Assembly: GCF_024178315.1 (NCBI RefSeq)
Contig: NZ_JAMZIK010000024.1
Span: forward strand, 1-40,343
Direction of reading: 5' to 3'
DNA: 40,343 nucleotides
Source: Siccirubricoccus soli
Lineage (GTDB): Bacteria > Pseudomonadota > Alphaproteobacteria > Acetobacterales > Acetobacteraceae
A program made the position numbers and the translations under genes. Below, piece after piece: positions 8,501 through 16,900 of this stretch (positions within the stretch are counted from its first letter, which is position 1; every line of letters begins with the position of its first letter). A model generated the notes under the pieces. It saw nothing but the letters and a program-made list of their open reading frames with translations. It did not search any database and was not told the DNA's origin.

Positions 8501-8658
8501 GGGAGGCTCCGCCCTCCCTCAAGCTCCCTCCCGCCAAAGGCCGAAGGGTCTTTGGAAACCTTGAGTTCAGACCCGACGGTTGACCCTGCAAACTCATGGG
8601 TTCAAAGGGCCTTTCGGCCCTTTGCGGGGTGAGCTCGAGAGGGGCAGCGCCCCTCTCG
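8499..8658. terminator. Hairpin cluster between gmk and hrpB
   Basis: The gap between these convergent genes holds three clear stem-loops: 8499-8520 (8-bp stem), 8603-8624 (9-bp CAAAGGGCC/GGCCCTTTG, loop TTTC) and 8636-8658 (10-bp CGAGAGGGGC/GCCCCTCTCG, loop AGC). None is followed by a long T run, but together they are likely to end both transcripts. The GGGGCAGCGCCCC core resembles the hairpins at 76-96 and 6061-6079. Confidence 0.55.
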
Positions 8659-8659
8659 A

Positions 8660-11119
8660 TCACTTCTTCGGTGGATCTGCCTGCGCATTTGCCGGATCCT
8701 CTGGCCAGTTATGCTTCGGGTAGCGCCCGCGCATATCCTTCCGCGCATCCAGCCAGCCGCCTTTCCAGAACCCCGCCAGGTCGCCGGTGACAGCAATGGG
8801 TCGCCCGGCCGGGGAGAGCAGCGCCACCTGCAGCGGCACCCGTCCCTCCGCCAGCCTCGGCAGGGCGGCCATGCCGTAGAGGTGCTGCGCCCGCGCCTCC
8901 AAGGTCGGCACCTCCCGCGCATAGTCGATGGCGGCGCTGCGGCTGGCGGGCAGGGGCAGGCGGGCAGGCAGGGCGGCGTCCAGCCGCTGGCGCTGCGGCC
9001 AGTCCAGCGCGCTCAGCAGCAGGTCCGGCAGGTTGAGCGTGGAAAGTTCCGCCAGCCGCGACCTGCCGTGCAGATGCGGCGCCAGCCACTCCTGCACCCC
9101 GGCGATCAGCGCGGCGTCGGAGAGATCGGGCCAGTCCTCGCCCTCGGTCTGTCGCATCCAGCCGATCCGTGCCTGCACCTGCCTGGCGGTGTCGCCCCAG
9201 GGCAGGTCGCGCAACCCGCGCTCCGCCACCGCCGCTGCCAGAGCCGCCGCGATCGCCGCCGGGTCGGCCTGGGGCAGGGGCTGCTCCTCCAGCACCAGCG
9301 GGCCGAAGCGGAGGCGCCTGCGCGCCTGCACGGCGCCGGAGCGGGCGTCGAAGGCGGCCGCCTCCTCCCGCACGAAGCGCTCGGGGAAGCGGGCCTCCAG
9401 CACCGTGCGGTCGAGCGGCGCCGCCATGCGGATGCGCGCCTCGGTCCCCTGCAATTCCAGGTCCGCCACCGCCAGCAGCGGGGATTTCGAGAGCGGGTCG
9501 GTCGCCGGCAGCCGTGCCCCCTGGCCGGAGGCGAGGCGGAAGGCGCCGGCCATGACGCCGCGCATGGCGGCGATCCGGTCCGGGAAGCCGGCGGCCAGCA
9601 GCGCGCCAGGGTCGCCCTCCGGGTAGGTGTTGCCATGTACCCCCAGCCGCCGGCGATGCAGCGCGGCGGCACGGCGGATGCGGTGCACGGTTGCGCGATC
9701 CGCCGCGGCGTGGTCGGCGCCATGCAGCAGGTCGAGGCGCATCCCGATATCGCTGGGCGCTTCGCGACCCCTGATCGGGTCCCGCTCCTCCAGCAGCGCG
9801 GCGAGGTCGGCGGCCAGCGCCTTCTCCCCCTCTCCCTCCGCCGCCGCCAGCATCCGGGCGAGGCGAGGATGCGTGCCGAGCCGCGCCATGCGCCGCCCCA
9901 TCGCTGTCACCCTTCCCTCGGCATCCAGCGCGTCCAGATCCCGCAGCAGCGCTCGCGCCGAGGCCATGGCGCCGCCCGGCGGCGGGTCCAGCCAAGCGAG
10001 GCCGCCGGGCTCCGCCCCCCAGGCGGCGAGGTCGAGCGCCAGGCCGGACAGCTCGCTTTCCAGGATCTCCGGCCGGTCGGCCGGCGCCAGGCCGCGATGC
10101 AGCGCCTCCGACCAAAGACGAATGGCGACGCCCGGGGCGGTGCGGCCGGCGCGGCCGGCGCGCTGCTCGGCGGCGGCCTTGCTGATCCGCACCGTGACGA
10201 GGCGGGAGAGGCCGGTCGCGGGGTCCAGCCGCGGCGCCCGGCGGAAGCCGCCATCCACCACGATGCGCACACCGGGCACGGTCAGCGAGGTCTCGGCGAT
10301 GGAGGTGGCCAGCACCACCTTCCGCCGGTCGGAGGGCGAGAGGGCGCGGTCCTGCTCGGCCGGCGGCAGCTCTCCATGCAAGGGGAGCACCTCCGCCTCG
10401 ATGCCCGACAGGCGCTCCGCGGTGCGGCGGATCTCCCCCCAGCCGGGCAGGAAGGCCAGCACATCGCCCGGATGCTCCCGCAGCGCGGCGCGGATGGTGC
10501 CGGCCATCGCTTCCGGCAGGTCCCGTGGGTCGGCGAGGTCGCGCGGGCGATGCGTGACCGTCACCGGGAAGGCACGCCCGAGGCTTTCGATGGTGGGTGC
10601 GCCGCCCAGCAGCCCGGCGAAGGCCGCGCCGTCCAGCGTGGCGGACATCGCCAGCAGCCGCAGCTCCGGCCGCAGCGCCGATTGCAGGTCGAGGCAGAGG
10701 GCCAGCGCCAGGTCGGTGTCGAGGTTGCGCTCATGCGCTTCGTCGAACAGCACGGCGGCGACGCCCTCGAGCCCTGGATCGGATTGCAGCCGCCGCACCA
10801 GCAGCCCTTCCGTCACCACCTCCACCCGGGTGGCGGCGGAGCCGGCGCGGTCCAGTCGCGTGGCGAGGCCGATGGTCCGGCCGGGCGCGCCTTCGCCCAG
10901 CAGCTCCGCCATGCGGCGGGCGGCGGCGCGGGCGGCGACGCGGCGGGGTTCGAGGACGAGGAGCTTCCGCCCCTCTGCCCAGGGCTCCGCCATCAGCGCC
11001 AGCGGCACCAGCGTGGTCTTGCCCGCGCCCGGCGGGGCGATGAGCACGGCGTTGGGGCCGGCGCGCAGGGCTTCGGTCAGCGCCGGCAGCGCCTCGGTGA
11101 CGGGGAGGGTGGGGAGCAT
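8660..11119 (-). CDS. hrpB: ATP-dependent helicase HrpB
   Basis: This 819-residue DEAH-box helicase matches HrpB in length and order: Walker A APPGAGKTT at about 29-37, DEAH box DEAHERN at 126-132, motif III MSATLDG, the second RecA domain with QRAGRAGRT, then the helicase-associated region and the HrpB C-terminal domain. HrpB-type helicases are RNA-helicase relatives; their exact role is poorly known. The start at 11119 (MLPTLPV) matches the family N-terminus; an upstream in-frame start at 11215 would add a Pro/Arg-rich leader unlike the family. No good Shine-Dalgarno is visible, which leaves the start slightly uncertain. Confidence 0.93.
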   Translation of the reverse strand: MLPTLPVTEALPALTEALRAGPNAVLIAPPGAGKTTLVPLALMAEPWAEGRKLLVLEPRRVAARAAARRMAELLGEGAPGRTIGLATRLDRAGSAATRVEVVTEGLLVRRLQSDPGLEGVAAVLFDEAHERNLDTDLALALCLDLQSALRPELRLLAMSATLDGAAFAGLLGGAPTIESLGRAFPVTVTHRPRDLADPRDLPEAMAGTIRAALREHPGDVLAFLPGWGEIRRTAERLSGIEAEVLPLHGELPPAEQDRALSPSDRRKVVLATSIAETSLTVPGVRIVVDGGFRRAPRLDPATGLSRLVTVRISKAAAEQRAGRAGRTAPGVAIRLWSEALHRGLAPADRPEILESELSGLALDLAAWGAEPGGLAWLDPPPGGAMASARALLRDLDALDAEGRVTAMGRRMARLGTHPRLARMLAAAEGEGEKALAADLAALLEERDPIRGREAPSDIGMRLDLLHGADHAAADRATVHRIRRAAALHRRRLGVHGNTYPEGDPGALLAAGFPDRIAAMRGVMAGAFRLASGQGARLPATDPLSKSPLLAVADLELQGTEARIRMAAPLDRTVLEARFPERFVREEAAAFDARSGAVQARRRLRFGPLVLEEQPLPQADPAAIAAALAAAVAERGLRDLPWGDTARQVQARIGWMRQTEGEDWPDLSDAALIAGVQEWLAPHLHGRSRLAELSTLNLPDLLLSALDWPQRQRLDAALPARLPLPASRSAAIDYAREVPTLEARAQHLYGMAALPRLAEGRVPLQVALLSPAGRPIAVTGDLAGFWKGGWLDARKDMRGRYPKHNWPEDPANAQADPPKK

Positions 11120-11418
11120 CGGGGAAGGGTGAGTGGCGCGCCGGGGCGGCGCCGGCAAGCCCCTGGACGCTGTGCGGCCCGGCAGCGGGGGACGCCGCGC
11201 CCCGGCCCGGGGCATCTGCGCACCAGGGGGATCGCCTGGCGCCGCGGCAAATGCGGCGAAGATGATGCCGGGGCGGCTTCGGGCTGCATGGCCGGCGAGA
11301 CGCCGACCCGCCTGGCTCGGGAACGGTGCCCGGCCCGCCGCGGAAGGCCACGGGCTGCCCTGCGATCTTTCCGCTGGCGGGGCGGATGGCCGCCCCGCTA
11401 TCCGTCCCCTTGCGCAAC
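11120..11418. other. Intergenic stretch without a supportable gene
   Basis: Between the hrpB start and the hairpin behind the lipoprotein gene there are about 300 bases. Reading frames here lack ribosome sites and recognisable protein sequence. The hrpB promoter should lie here, but I cannot identify convincing boxes. Confidence 0.4.
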
Positions 11419-11450
11419 CCCCGCTTGCGGAGCCTTCACCGCAAGCGGGG
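11419..11450 (-). terminator. Hairpin behind the glycine-zipper lipoprotein gene
   Basis: A perfect 12-bp stem (11419-11430 with 11439-11450, 8-base loop) begins 6 bases past the lipoprotein stop codon on the minus strand. No T tract follows on that strand, so it may act as an RNA 3'-end stabiliser or a weak terminator. Confidence 0.5.
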
Positions 11451-11456
11451 CGCGCC

Positions 11457-11672
11457 TCAGCGGGTCAGCGCGCCGAGCGCCGCGCCACCGGCGCCGCCGA
11501 TGAGCGCGCCGGTCAGCGGCGAGCCGCCGGTGACGGCGCCGACCGCCGCGCCGCCCGCGGCGCCGATCGCGCCGCCGGAGAGCGCCCGCTGCTGCGTGCG
11601 ATTCATGCCGGAGCAGGCGGCAAGGCTCAGCGCAAGGGCGGCAATAACGGAACAGCGCAGCAGATGGGTCAT
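11457..11672 (-). CDS. Small glycine-zipper lipoprotein
   Basis: The 71-residue product has a signal peptide ending in a lipobox (SLAAC), so the mature protein should be lipid-anchored at Cys. The rest is a repeated glycine-zipper: GGAIGAAGGAAVGAV, then GALIGGAGGAALGAL near the C-terminus. Such zippers occur in YmgG/OmpA-associated small lipoproteins and insert into or lie along the outer membrane. The start at 11672 has a GGGGA ribosome site; an in-frame TTG four codons upstream overlaps it and is unlikely. The gene is divergent from the SDR gene at 11808. Confidence 0.8.
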   Translation of the reverse strand: MTHLLRCSVIAALALSLAACSGMNRTQQRALSGGAIGAAGGAAVGAVTGGSPLTGALIGGAGGAALGALTR

Positions 11673-11807
11673 GAAATTCCCCAATAGGTTGTTAAACGCT
11701 CCTCATATGCATCCTCAGATCGGAAAGCGCCAGCGACGACCGCGCGACCAGCTGCGGAATGGTTTCGCGGCCTGGACTTCCCTGGCTCAGTTTGGGAAGG
11801 GAGAGGA

Positions 11808-12545
11808 ATGAGCGAACCGCCCTGCATCGCCGGCCTCGCCGGCAAACGTGCCATCGTCACCGGCCATCGTGGCGGCATCGGCGCCGCCATCGCCGCCACC
11901 CTGGAAGCCTCCGGCGCGCGGGTCGCCGGGCTGGACCTGCCGGAGGTGGATTTCGAGAAGCTGGAGAGCGTAGGCCCGGCCGCGGAGGCGGCGGTGGCCG
12001 CGCTCGGCGGGCTCGACATCGTGGTGAACAATGCCGGCGCCACCATCCTCGGCAGCCTGGTGGATACGCCGATCGCCGAGGCGGAGCGGATCTTCCGGGT
12101 GAATGTCCTGGCGCCCTTCGCGCTGCTGCAGGCGGCGATCCCGCACATGGTGGCGGCCGGGGGCGGGGCGGTGGTGAACATCGCCTCCGACCAGGCGCTG
12201 ATCGGCAAGCGCGTCTCCGCGGCCTACGGGGCCAGCAAGGCGGCGATCGCGCAGCTCACCCGCAGCGCGGCGCTGGACTGGGCGTCTGCCCGCATCCGCT
12301 TCAACTGCATCGCCCCCGGCAGCACGGACACGCCGATGCTGCGGCGGGTGATCGGCGAGCTGGCGGCGCGCTACCCGGAGCGCTACGCGGCAGGCAGCGC
12401 CGCCGCCTATGCGGCGGCCGTGCCGCTCGGCCGCTTCGCCGATCCCTTCGAGATCGCGGCGGTGGTGGCCTTCCTCGCCTCCGACCATGCGAGCTTCGTC
12501 ACCGGCGTGGTGATGCCGGTGGATGGCGGGACGACGGCCGAATGA
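11808..12545 (+). CDS. SDR family oxidoreductase (first of a coupled pair)
   Basis: A 245-residue classical SDR. The cofactor motif is TGHRGGIG (residues 18-25), followed by NNAG, the catalytic Ser in NIASDQAL and YGASK. The acidic residue after the second strand (LDLPEVD) suggests NAD preference. The C-terminal GVVMPVDGG is typical of FabG-like enzymes that reduce or oxidise sugar or acyl alcohols. The ATG has a GGGAGAGGA site. Its stop overlaps the start of the next gene (ATGA at 12542-12545), so the two SDRs should be made together. Confidence 0.92.
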   Translation: MSEPPCIAGLAGKRAIVTGHRGGIGAAIAATLEASGARVAGLDLPEVDFEKLESVGPAAEAAVAALGGLDIVVNNAGATILGSLVDTPIAEAERIFRVNVLAPFALLQAAIPHMVAAGGGAVVNIASDQALIGKRVSAAYGASKAAIAQLTRSAALDWASARIRFNCIAPGSTDTPMLRRVIGELAARYPERYAAGSAAAYAAAVPLGRFADPFEIAAVVAFLASDHASFVTGVVMPVDGGTTAE

Positions 12546-13276
12546 GCCTGCCCGGGAACCGCGGCGCCGGCGGACCGGATCGGCCGCTGGCGGTCGTCAC
12601 CGGCGGCACGGGCGGCATCGGCCGGGCCTGCGCGGCGCGGCTGGCGGCATTGGGCTACCGCGTGGTGGCCGGCGCAAGGCGGGCGGCGGCGCTGCCGGAG
12701 GGGGTGGAGTTCGCCCCGCTGGACGTGGCGGATGCCGCCTCCGTCCGCGCCTTCTTCGCCGCGCTGCCGGAGGTGCGGGTGCTGGTCGCCGCGGCCGGCA
12801 GCGCCGGCGGCGACCCGCCGGAGGACCCGGACGAGGCGCATTGGCACGGCATCCTCTCCACCAACCTCGATGGCGCCTGGCGCTGCTGCCTGGCGGCGGC
12901 GGCGCGCATGCCTTCGGACGGGACGGGGCGGATCGTCACCCTGGCCTCGGTGCTCGGGCTGCGGGCGGTGCCGGACCAGGTGGCCTATGTCGCGGCGAAG
13001 CACGGGGTGGTGGGGCTGACCAAGGCTCTTGCCCTGAAGCTGGCGCCGCGGCGCATCACGGTGAATGCGCTCTGCCCTGGCTGGGTGCCGACGGCGATGG
13101 CGGAGGCGCGCTGGCAGGAACTCGGCATGGACGAAGCGGCGGCGGCGCAGGACACGCCGACCGGGCGCGTCACCACGGCGGAGGAGGTGGCGGAGGCGGT
13201 GGCCTGGCTGGTCTCTCCGGGCGCCGGGAACGTGACGGGGCAGACGATCGGGCTGGATGGTGGGGCGGGACTCTAG
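12542..13276 (+). CDS. SDR family oxidoreductase (second of a coupled pair)
   Basis: A 244-residue classical SDR with TGGTGGIG (residues 20-27), the catalytic Ser in TLASVLGL, and YVAAK. The PGWVPTAM loop and the C-terminal TGQTIGLDGG are FabG-like. NNAG is replaced by AAAGSAGG, a deviation at the usual Asn position (family knowledge: this Asn belongs to the catalytic tetrad region). The start overlaps the stop of the previous SDR. Its TAG stop codon (13274-13276) lies inside the left CTAG end of the 107-bp repeat. The substrate cannot be inferred. The ABC transporter genes are convergent, so there is no direct operon link with them. Confidence 0.9.
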   Translation: MSLPGNRGAGGPDRPLAVVTGGTGGIGRACAARLAALGYRVVAGARRAAALPEGVEFAPLDVADAASVRAFFAALPEVRVLVAAAGSAGGDPPEDPDEAHWHGILSTNLDGAWRCCLAAAARMPSDGTGRIVTLASVLGLRAVPDQVAYVAAKHGVVGLTKALALKLAPRRITVNALCPGWVPTAMAEARWQELGMDEAAAAQDTPTGRVTTAEEVAEAVAWLVSPGAGNVTGQTIGLDGGAGL

Positions 13277-13379
13277 AGCATGCTGCGTTCGCTAGCGCTC
13301 ACGCAGCATGCTCTAGGCCGTTGTTTTGCGAGCATCTTCACGCGTTCAGATGATTCCATCTGAACGCGATCTGCTCTAG
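13273..13379. repeat. 107-bp two-hairpin repeat element, copy 1
   Basis: The element starts with CTAGAGCA and ends with TGCTCTAG. It contains a 16-bp perfect stem (13273-13288 with 13301-13316, 12-base loop) and a 12-bp perfect stem (13341-13352 with 13357-13368, loop ATTC), joined by an AT-richer linker (TTGTTTTGCG). It is 105/107 identical to 33042-33148 in the same orientation. The left CTAG contains the stop of the plus-strand SDR gene and the right CTAG the stop of the minus-strand ATPase gene. It could act as a bidirectional terminator. Confidence 0.95.
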
Positions 13380-14164
13380 CTTGCAGCCGCCCGCCGCACC
13401 TCCTCCCGGATCTCGCCCATCAGCCGGGCCTTCAGCGCACCGAATTCGGGCGTGGTCTTCACCGTCCATTCCCGCGGATAGGGAAGGTCCACTTTCACTT
13501 CTGCCTTGATGCGGCCGGGACGGGCGGACATCACCACCACGCGGTTCGCCAGGAAGATCGCCTCGTCGATGTCGTGGGTGACGAATAGCACCGTCTTGCG
13601 ATCCGCCTGCCAGATTTCCAGCAGCAGCTCCTGCATCAGCTCCCGCGTCTGGTGGTCGAGCGCGCCGAAGGGCTCGTCCAGCAGCAGGATCTCCGGGTCG
13701 TTGGCCAAAGCGCGGGCCAGCGCCGTGCGCTGCTGCATGCCACCGGAGAGCTGGCGCGGCCAGTGATTCTCGAAGCCCCGGAGGCCGGTGCGGGCGAGGA
13801 AGCGGGCCAGGATCTCCTGCTGCTCGGCCGGCTTCACGCCGCGCTCCACCAGCCCGTAGCGGATATTGTCGGCGACGCTTAGCCAGGGGAAGAGCGTGTA
13901 GCTCTGGAACACCATGCCGCGGTCGGGGCCGGGCCCGGTCACCTCGCGCGGGCCAAGATGCACCGTGCCGGCGGTCGGTCGGTCGAGCCCGGCGACGATG
14001 CGCAGCAGCGTCGATTTGCCGCAGCCAGAGGGGCCGAGGATGGCGACGAACTCGCCGGGCGCGACGGTGAGGTCGGTGGGTTGCAGCGCCAGCGTCGGCC
14101 CCGCCCTGCCCTGGCCGGGGAAGCTGCGGGTAACGCCCCGGATGCGCAGCGGCTCCTGGCTCAT
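13376..14164 (-). CDS. ABC transporter ATP-binding protein (nitrate/sulfonate/taurine type)
   Basis: A 262-residue ATPase of the SsuB/TauB/NrtD group. Walker [10 protein letters not shown] is at 44-52, the Q-loop lies in FQSYTLFPW, the signature is LSGGMQQR, Walker B is ILLLDEPFG, and the H-loop is in VTHDIDEA. It energises import by the permease and binding protein encoded just upstream on the same strand (49 bp from the permease stop). The TAG stop (13378-13376) is formed by the right CTAG of the repeat element. The ligand cannot be told from the ATPase. Confidence 0.94.
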   Translation of the reverse strand: MSQEPLRIRGVTRSFPGQGRAGPTLALQPTDLTVAPGEFVAILGPSGCGKSTLLRIVAGLDRPTAGTVHLGPREVTGPGPDRGMVFQSYTLFPWLSVADNIRYGLVERGVKPAEQQEILARFLARTGLRGFENHWPRQLSGGMQQRTALARALANDPEILLLDEPFGALDHQTRELMQELLLEIWQADRKTVLFVTHDIDEAIFLANRVVVMSARPGRIKAEVKVDLPYPREWTVKTTPEFGALKARLMGEIREEVRRAAAS

Positions 14165-14213
14165 GGATGTCGTCCGCCCTGCGGCAGGCCGCTTCCGGAC
14201 AGCGCCGCACGCC

Positions 14214-14990
14214 TCACAGCGCCGCCCATGGGAACAGCTTCCGGTTCGCCGCCTTGAACAGCAGGTCGGTCACCAGCCCGATCACCCCGATGGTGACGAT
14301 GCCAAAGATCATCTGCCCGGTATCCAGCAGGCGCTGGCTGTCCATGATCATGTGGCCGATGCCGCTGCTCGCCCCCACCAGCTCGGCGACGATCACATAG
14401 GTCCAGGCCCAGCCGAGCACGAGGCGCAGCGCCTCCGCCACCTGCGGCGCCGCCGCCGGGATGACGACGCGCCGCAGGATGGAGAGCGGGCGGGAGCCGA
14501 GCGTATAGGCCGCCTCCACCAGGTCCCGCCGCGTGCCGCCGGCGATCACCGCCACCATGATGACGAGCTGGAACACGCTGCCGATGACGATGACCGCCAG
14601 CTTCTGCGCCTCCCCCACCCCGGCCCAGAGGATGAGCAGCGGGATGAAGGCGGAGGCAGGCAGGTAGCGGGCGAAGGAGAGGAAGGGCTCGAAGAACGCC
14701 TCCACCGGCTTGAAGGCGCCCATCAGCAGGCCGAGCGGCACGGCGACGAGGGCGGCCAGCAGGAAGCCGCCCACCACCCGCCACACCGTCACGCCGATAT
14801 CGAAGGCGAAGCCGTATTCCGCCAGCAGCGCCCAGCCGGAGGCGAGCGTCCGCCCCGGCGAGGCGAGGAACAGCGCCGGCACCACCCCGCCATAGGAGAC
14901 GGCGGCCCAGAGCCCGAGGAAGGCGGCGAAGAAGGCGGTGCCGAGGAGGATGCGCGCCCCCGCCCCCACCGGCTGCAAGGGCCGCATCAT
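14214..14990 (-). CDS. ABC transporter permease (SsuC/TauC type)
   Basis: A 258-residue inner-membrane permease with about six helices. It has the binding-protein-dependent transport signature EAAYTLGSRPLSILRRVVIP, the EAA loop that docks the ATPase. Two consecutive ATGs (14990 and 14987) follow directly on the stop codon of the binding-protein gene, with no gap, which indicates translational coupling. It forms an import system with the flanking genes. Confidence 0.93.
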   Translation of the reverse strand: MMRPLQPVGAGARILLGTAFFAAFLGLWAAVSYGGVVPALFLASPGRTLASGWALLAEYGFAFDIGVTVWRVVGGFLLAALVAVPLGLLMGAFKPVEAFFEPFLSFARYLPASAFIPLLILWAGVGEAQKLAVIVIGSVFQLVIMVAVIAGGTRRDLVEAAYTLGSRPLSILRRVVIPAAAPQVAEALRLVLGWAWTYVIVAELVGASSGIGHMIMDSQRLLDTGQMIFGIVTIGVIGLVTDLLFKAANRKLFPWAAL

Positions 14991-15944
14991 TCAGCCGAGG
15001 AAGCGGCCGTCATAGAGTTTCGAGAGATCGACATCCTGGCGCACCACGCCGGTCTCCCGCTGTACCGCATGCGCCTTCCGCATGAATTCCGGCAGGCCGG
15101 CGGCCGCGTACTCCCGGTTCGTCGCCAGGTCCAGCCACTCGATGAAGCTGGCGCTCTTCTTGAATTCCTCGGCGCTCTGGCGGGTGCGGGCGCCCATGAT
15201 CTCGTGGCTGCGGTCGGGCTCCCGCTTGATCATCTCCACCGCGTCGAACCAGGATTTCGTCACCCGCTTCACGGCGTCCGGATTGGCCTGGAGGAAGGCC
15301 GGCTGGAAGGCCAGGGTATCGACGATGCAGGGGTGATCGAGCGTCGTCGCCAGGATCTTCCCCTTGTCCTCGCCCATGGCGCGGACCTGGGAGAGGTAGG
15401 GCTCGTAGGTGGCGCAGGCGTCGAACTGCCCGGCGACGAAGGCCTGCGCGGCGGGCTGCGGCGCCAGGGTGGCGGTCTGCACCTCCTTCACCGAAAGCCC
15501 GTTCTCGCGCAGCATATAGGCCAGCATGAAGTAGGGGCTGGTGCCCGGGCCATCCACCGCCACGGTCTTGCCCTTGAGGTCGGCGAAGCTGCGGATGCTC
15601 GGCCGCACCCCGACGCCGTCCCCGCCATGGGAGCGGTCCAGCACCAGCACCTGCACCAGCGGGATGGTGCTGGCCCAGAGGATCATGGTGTCCACCGTCG
15701 TCACCACGCAGTTCAGCGCGCCGGAGGCGAGCGCCAGGTTGCGCTCCCGCTGCGGGACGAAGCGGGTCTCGACCTCGACCCCGTTCGCCTTGAACAGCCC
15801 CGCCTGCTCCGCCAGGGTCAGCGGGGCGAAGCCGGTCCAGCCGGACATGCCGATGGTAATCTTGGGCAGGCCCTGCGCCCGCAGCAGCGTGGGGGCGGCG
15901 AGGGGCAGCGCGGTGGCGCCGGCGACGAGGCTGCGGCGGAGCAT
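14991..15944 (-). CDS. ABC transporter substrate-binding protein (NMT1/THI5-like)
   Basis: A 317-residue periplasmic binding protein. A signal peptide (residues 1 to about 24, MLRRSLVAGATALPL...) precedes a type-2 binding fold. Typical strings are WTGFAPLTLAEQAGLF near the N-terminus and DLKGKTVAVDGPGTSPYF in the middle, as in SsuA/TauA/NrtA and THI5-like proteins. These bind sulfonates, taurine, nitrate or pyrimidine precursors, and the ligand here is undetermined. The start at 15944 is chosen for the signal peptide. The order binding protein, permease, ATPase on one strand makes a complete importer. No ssuD/tauD-type oxygenase is next to it to hint at the ligand. Confidence 0.92.
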   Translation of the reverse strand: MLRRSLVAGATALPLAAPTLLRAQGLPKITIGMSGWTGFAPLTLAEQAGLFKANGVEVETRFVPQRERNLALASGALNCVVTTVDTMILWASTIPLVQVLVLDRSHGGDGVGVRPSIRSFADLKGKTVAVDGPGTSPYFMLAYMLRENGLSVKEVQTATLAPQPAAQAFVAGQFDACATYEPYLSQVRAMGEDKGKILATTLDHPCIVDTLAFQPAFLQANPDAVKRVTKSWFDAVEMIKREPDRSHEIMGARTRQSAEEFKKSASFIEWLDLATNREYAAAGLPEFMRKAHAVQRETGVVRQDVDLSKLYDGRFLG

Positions 15945-16092
15945 GGGCGGTCGGTGTCTCCCGGGCTGGGCGGCGGCGTCGGCACGCCGCCTGCGCCATC
16001 CTAGCAAGGATCGCGCCGAATTGCCCGGGGCGCAGCCCTGGTCGGCGACTGCGCAGGAAGGTAGCAGGCCGGCGCCGCCCGCCGGCCTCGGG

Positions 16093-16617
16093 TCAGATCT
16101 CGGGGTCCAGCGTCGCCGTGCTGCCGAAGACGCGGCTGTCCGGCATGTCATCCGTCCGCCGGTCCGGGTCGACCGCCCGGGGGGCGGCCTCGCAGGCCGC
16201 CTTGATGCTGCCCAGCACCCGTTCCAGCGCCAGGCGCATGCCATGGTCCACATTGCTCGCCTCCCGCTCCAGCCGCGCCGCCGCGGCGGGGGACGGGGTG
16301 GTGTGCAGGGAGACGGCCACGACCGTGCCCTGCGGCGCCTCCTCCACGGTCAGGCTGCCGCCGTATTCGGCATGGGTGTCGCTGCCCCAGTCCAGCCGCC
16401 GCGCCTTGGGGGCGACGCGCAGCCAGCCCGTGTCGCGGTAGCGGTGGCCTTCCATCTCCCCTTCCACCGCCACGGCCAGCCGGTCCCCGCGCAGCCCATG
16501 CGGCTCCACATGGGTCACGGTCGGCAGGTAGCGTGGCAGGTGGCGCGGGTCGGCCAGGAAGGCGAAGACTTCCCCGGCCGGGTGCTCGATCTCGATCCGC
16601 CCCGTATATTCGGCCAT
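16093..16617 (-). CDS. SRPBCC (START-like) family protein
   Basis: The 174-residue protein begins with a polyketide-cyclase/SRPBCC fold pattern: an N-terminal strand IEIEHPAGEVFAFLADP, then alternating strands ending in a long C-terminal helix (residues about 120-145). These proteins bind hydrophobic ligands in a cavity. The last 30 residues are a charged tail without a visible fold. The start at 16617 has a textbook GGAGGAT ribosome site. It lies 148 bp upstream of the binding-protein gene on the same strand and could be co-transcribed. The 283 bp upstream of it, up to 16900, show no gene. Confidence 0.85.
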   Translation of the reverse strand: MAEYTGRIEIEHPAGEVFAFLADPRHLPRYLPTVTHVEPHGLRGDRLAVAVEGEMEGHRYRDTGWLRVAPKARRLDWGSDTHAEYGGSLTVEEAPQGTVVAVSLHTTPSPAAAARLEREASNVDHGMRLALERVLGSIKAACEAAPRAVDPDRRTDDMPDSRVFGSTATLDPEI

Positions 16618-16900
16618 GGCACATCCTCCGGCTTGCAGCCGGGCGAACGCGGCGCGCCGGGGCGGCGTTCCTGCGGCGGGCAATATCCCCGCATGGCGAT
16701 GCCGCCGGAGACCGGGCCGGATGCGCCGGCCCCGCCCCTGATGGCCGGGCGGCGAGGCGGTGGCCCCGGCCCCGCAACCGCGGCGCGTCCCGCCGGCCGA
16801 CAGGCAAGATCCGGCGCCGACGCGGCCCTGCTGGCAAGGGATTAACCCTCTTCGCGCTCTCCCGGCCCCGGCCCCCGGTACCTTCAAAGGGAATCGGGCC

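Noticed and set aside
8711-11503. A 930-codon plus-strand open frame opposite hrpB
   Set aside because: It is the antisense shadow of a GC-rich gene; it reads as His/Arg/Gln-rich low-complexity sequence, while hrpB has all helicase motifs.
13914-16004. A 696-codon plus-strand open frame opposite the ABC transporter
   Set aside because: It is a His/Asp-rich antisense shadow; the minus-strand transporter genes are clear.
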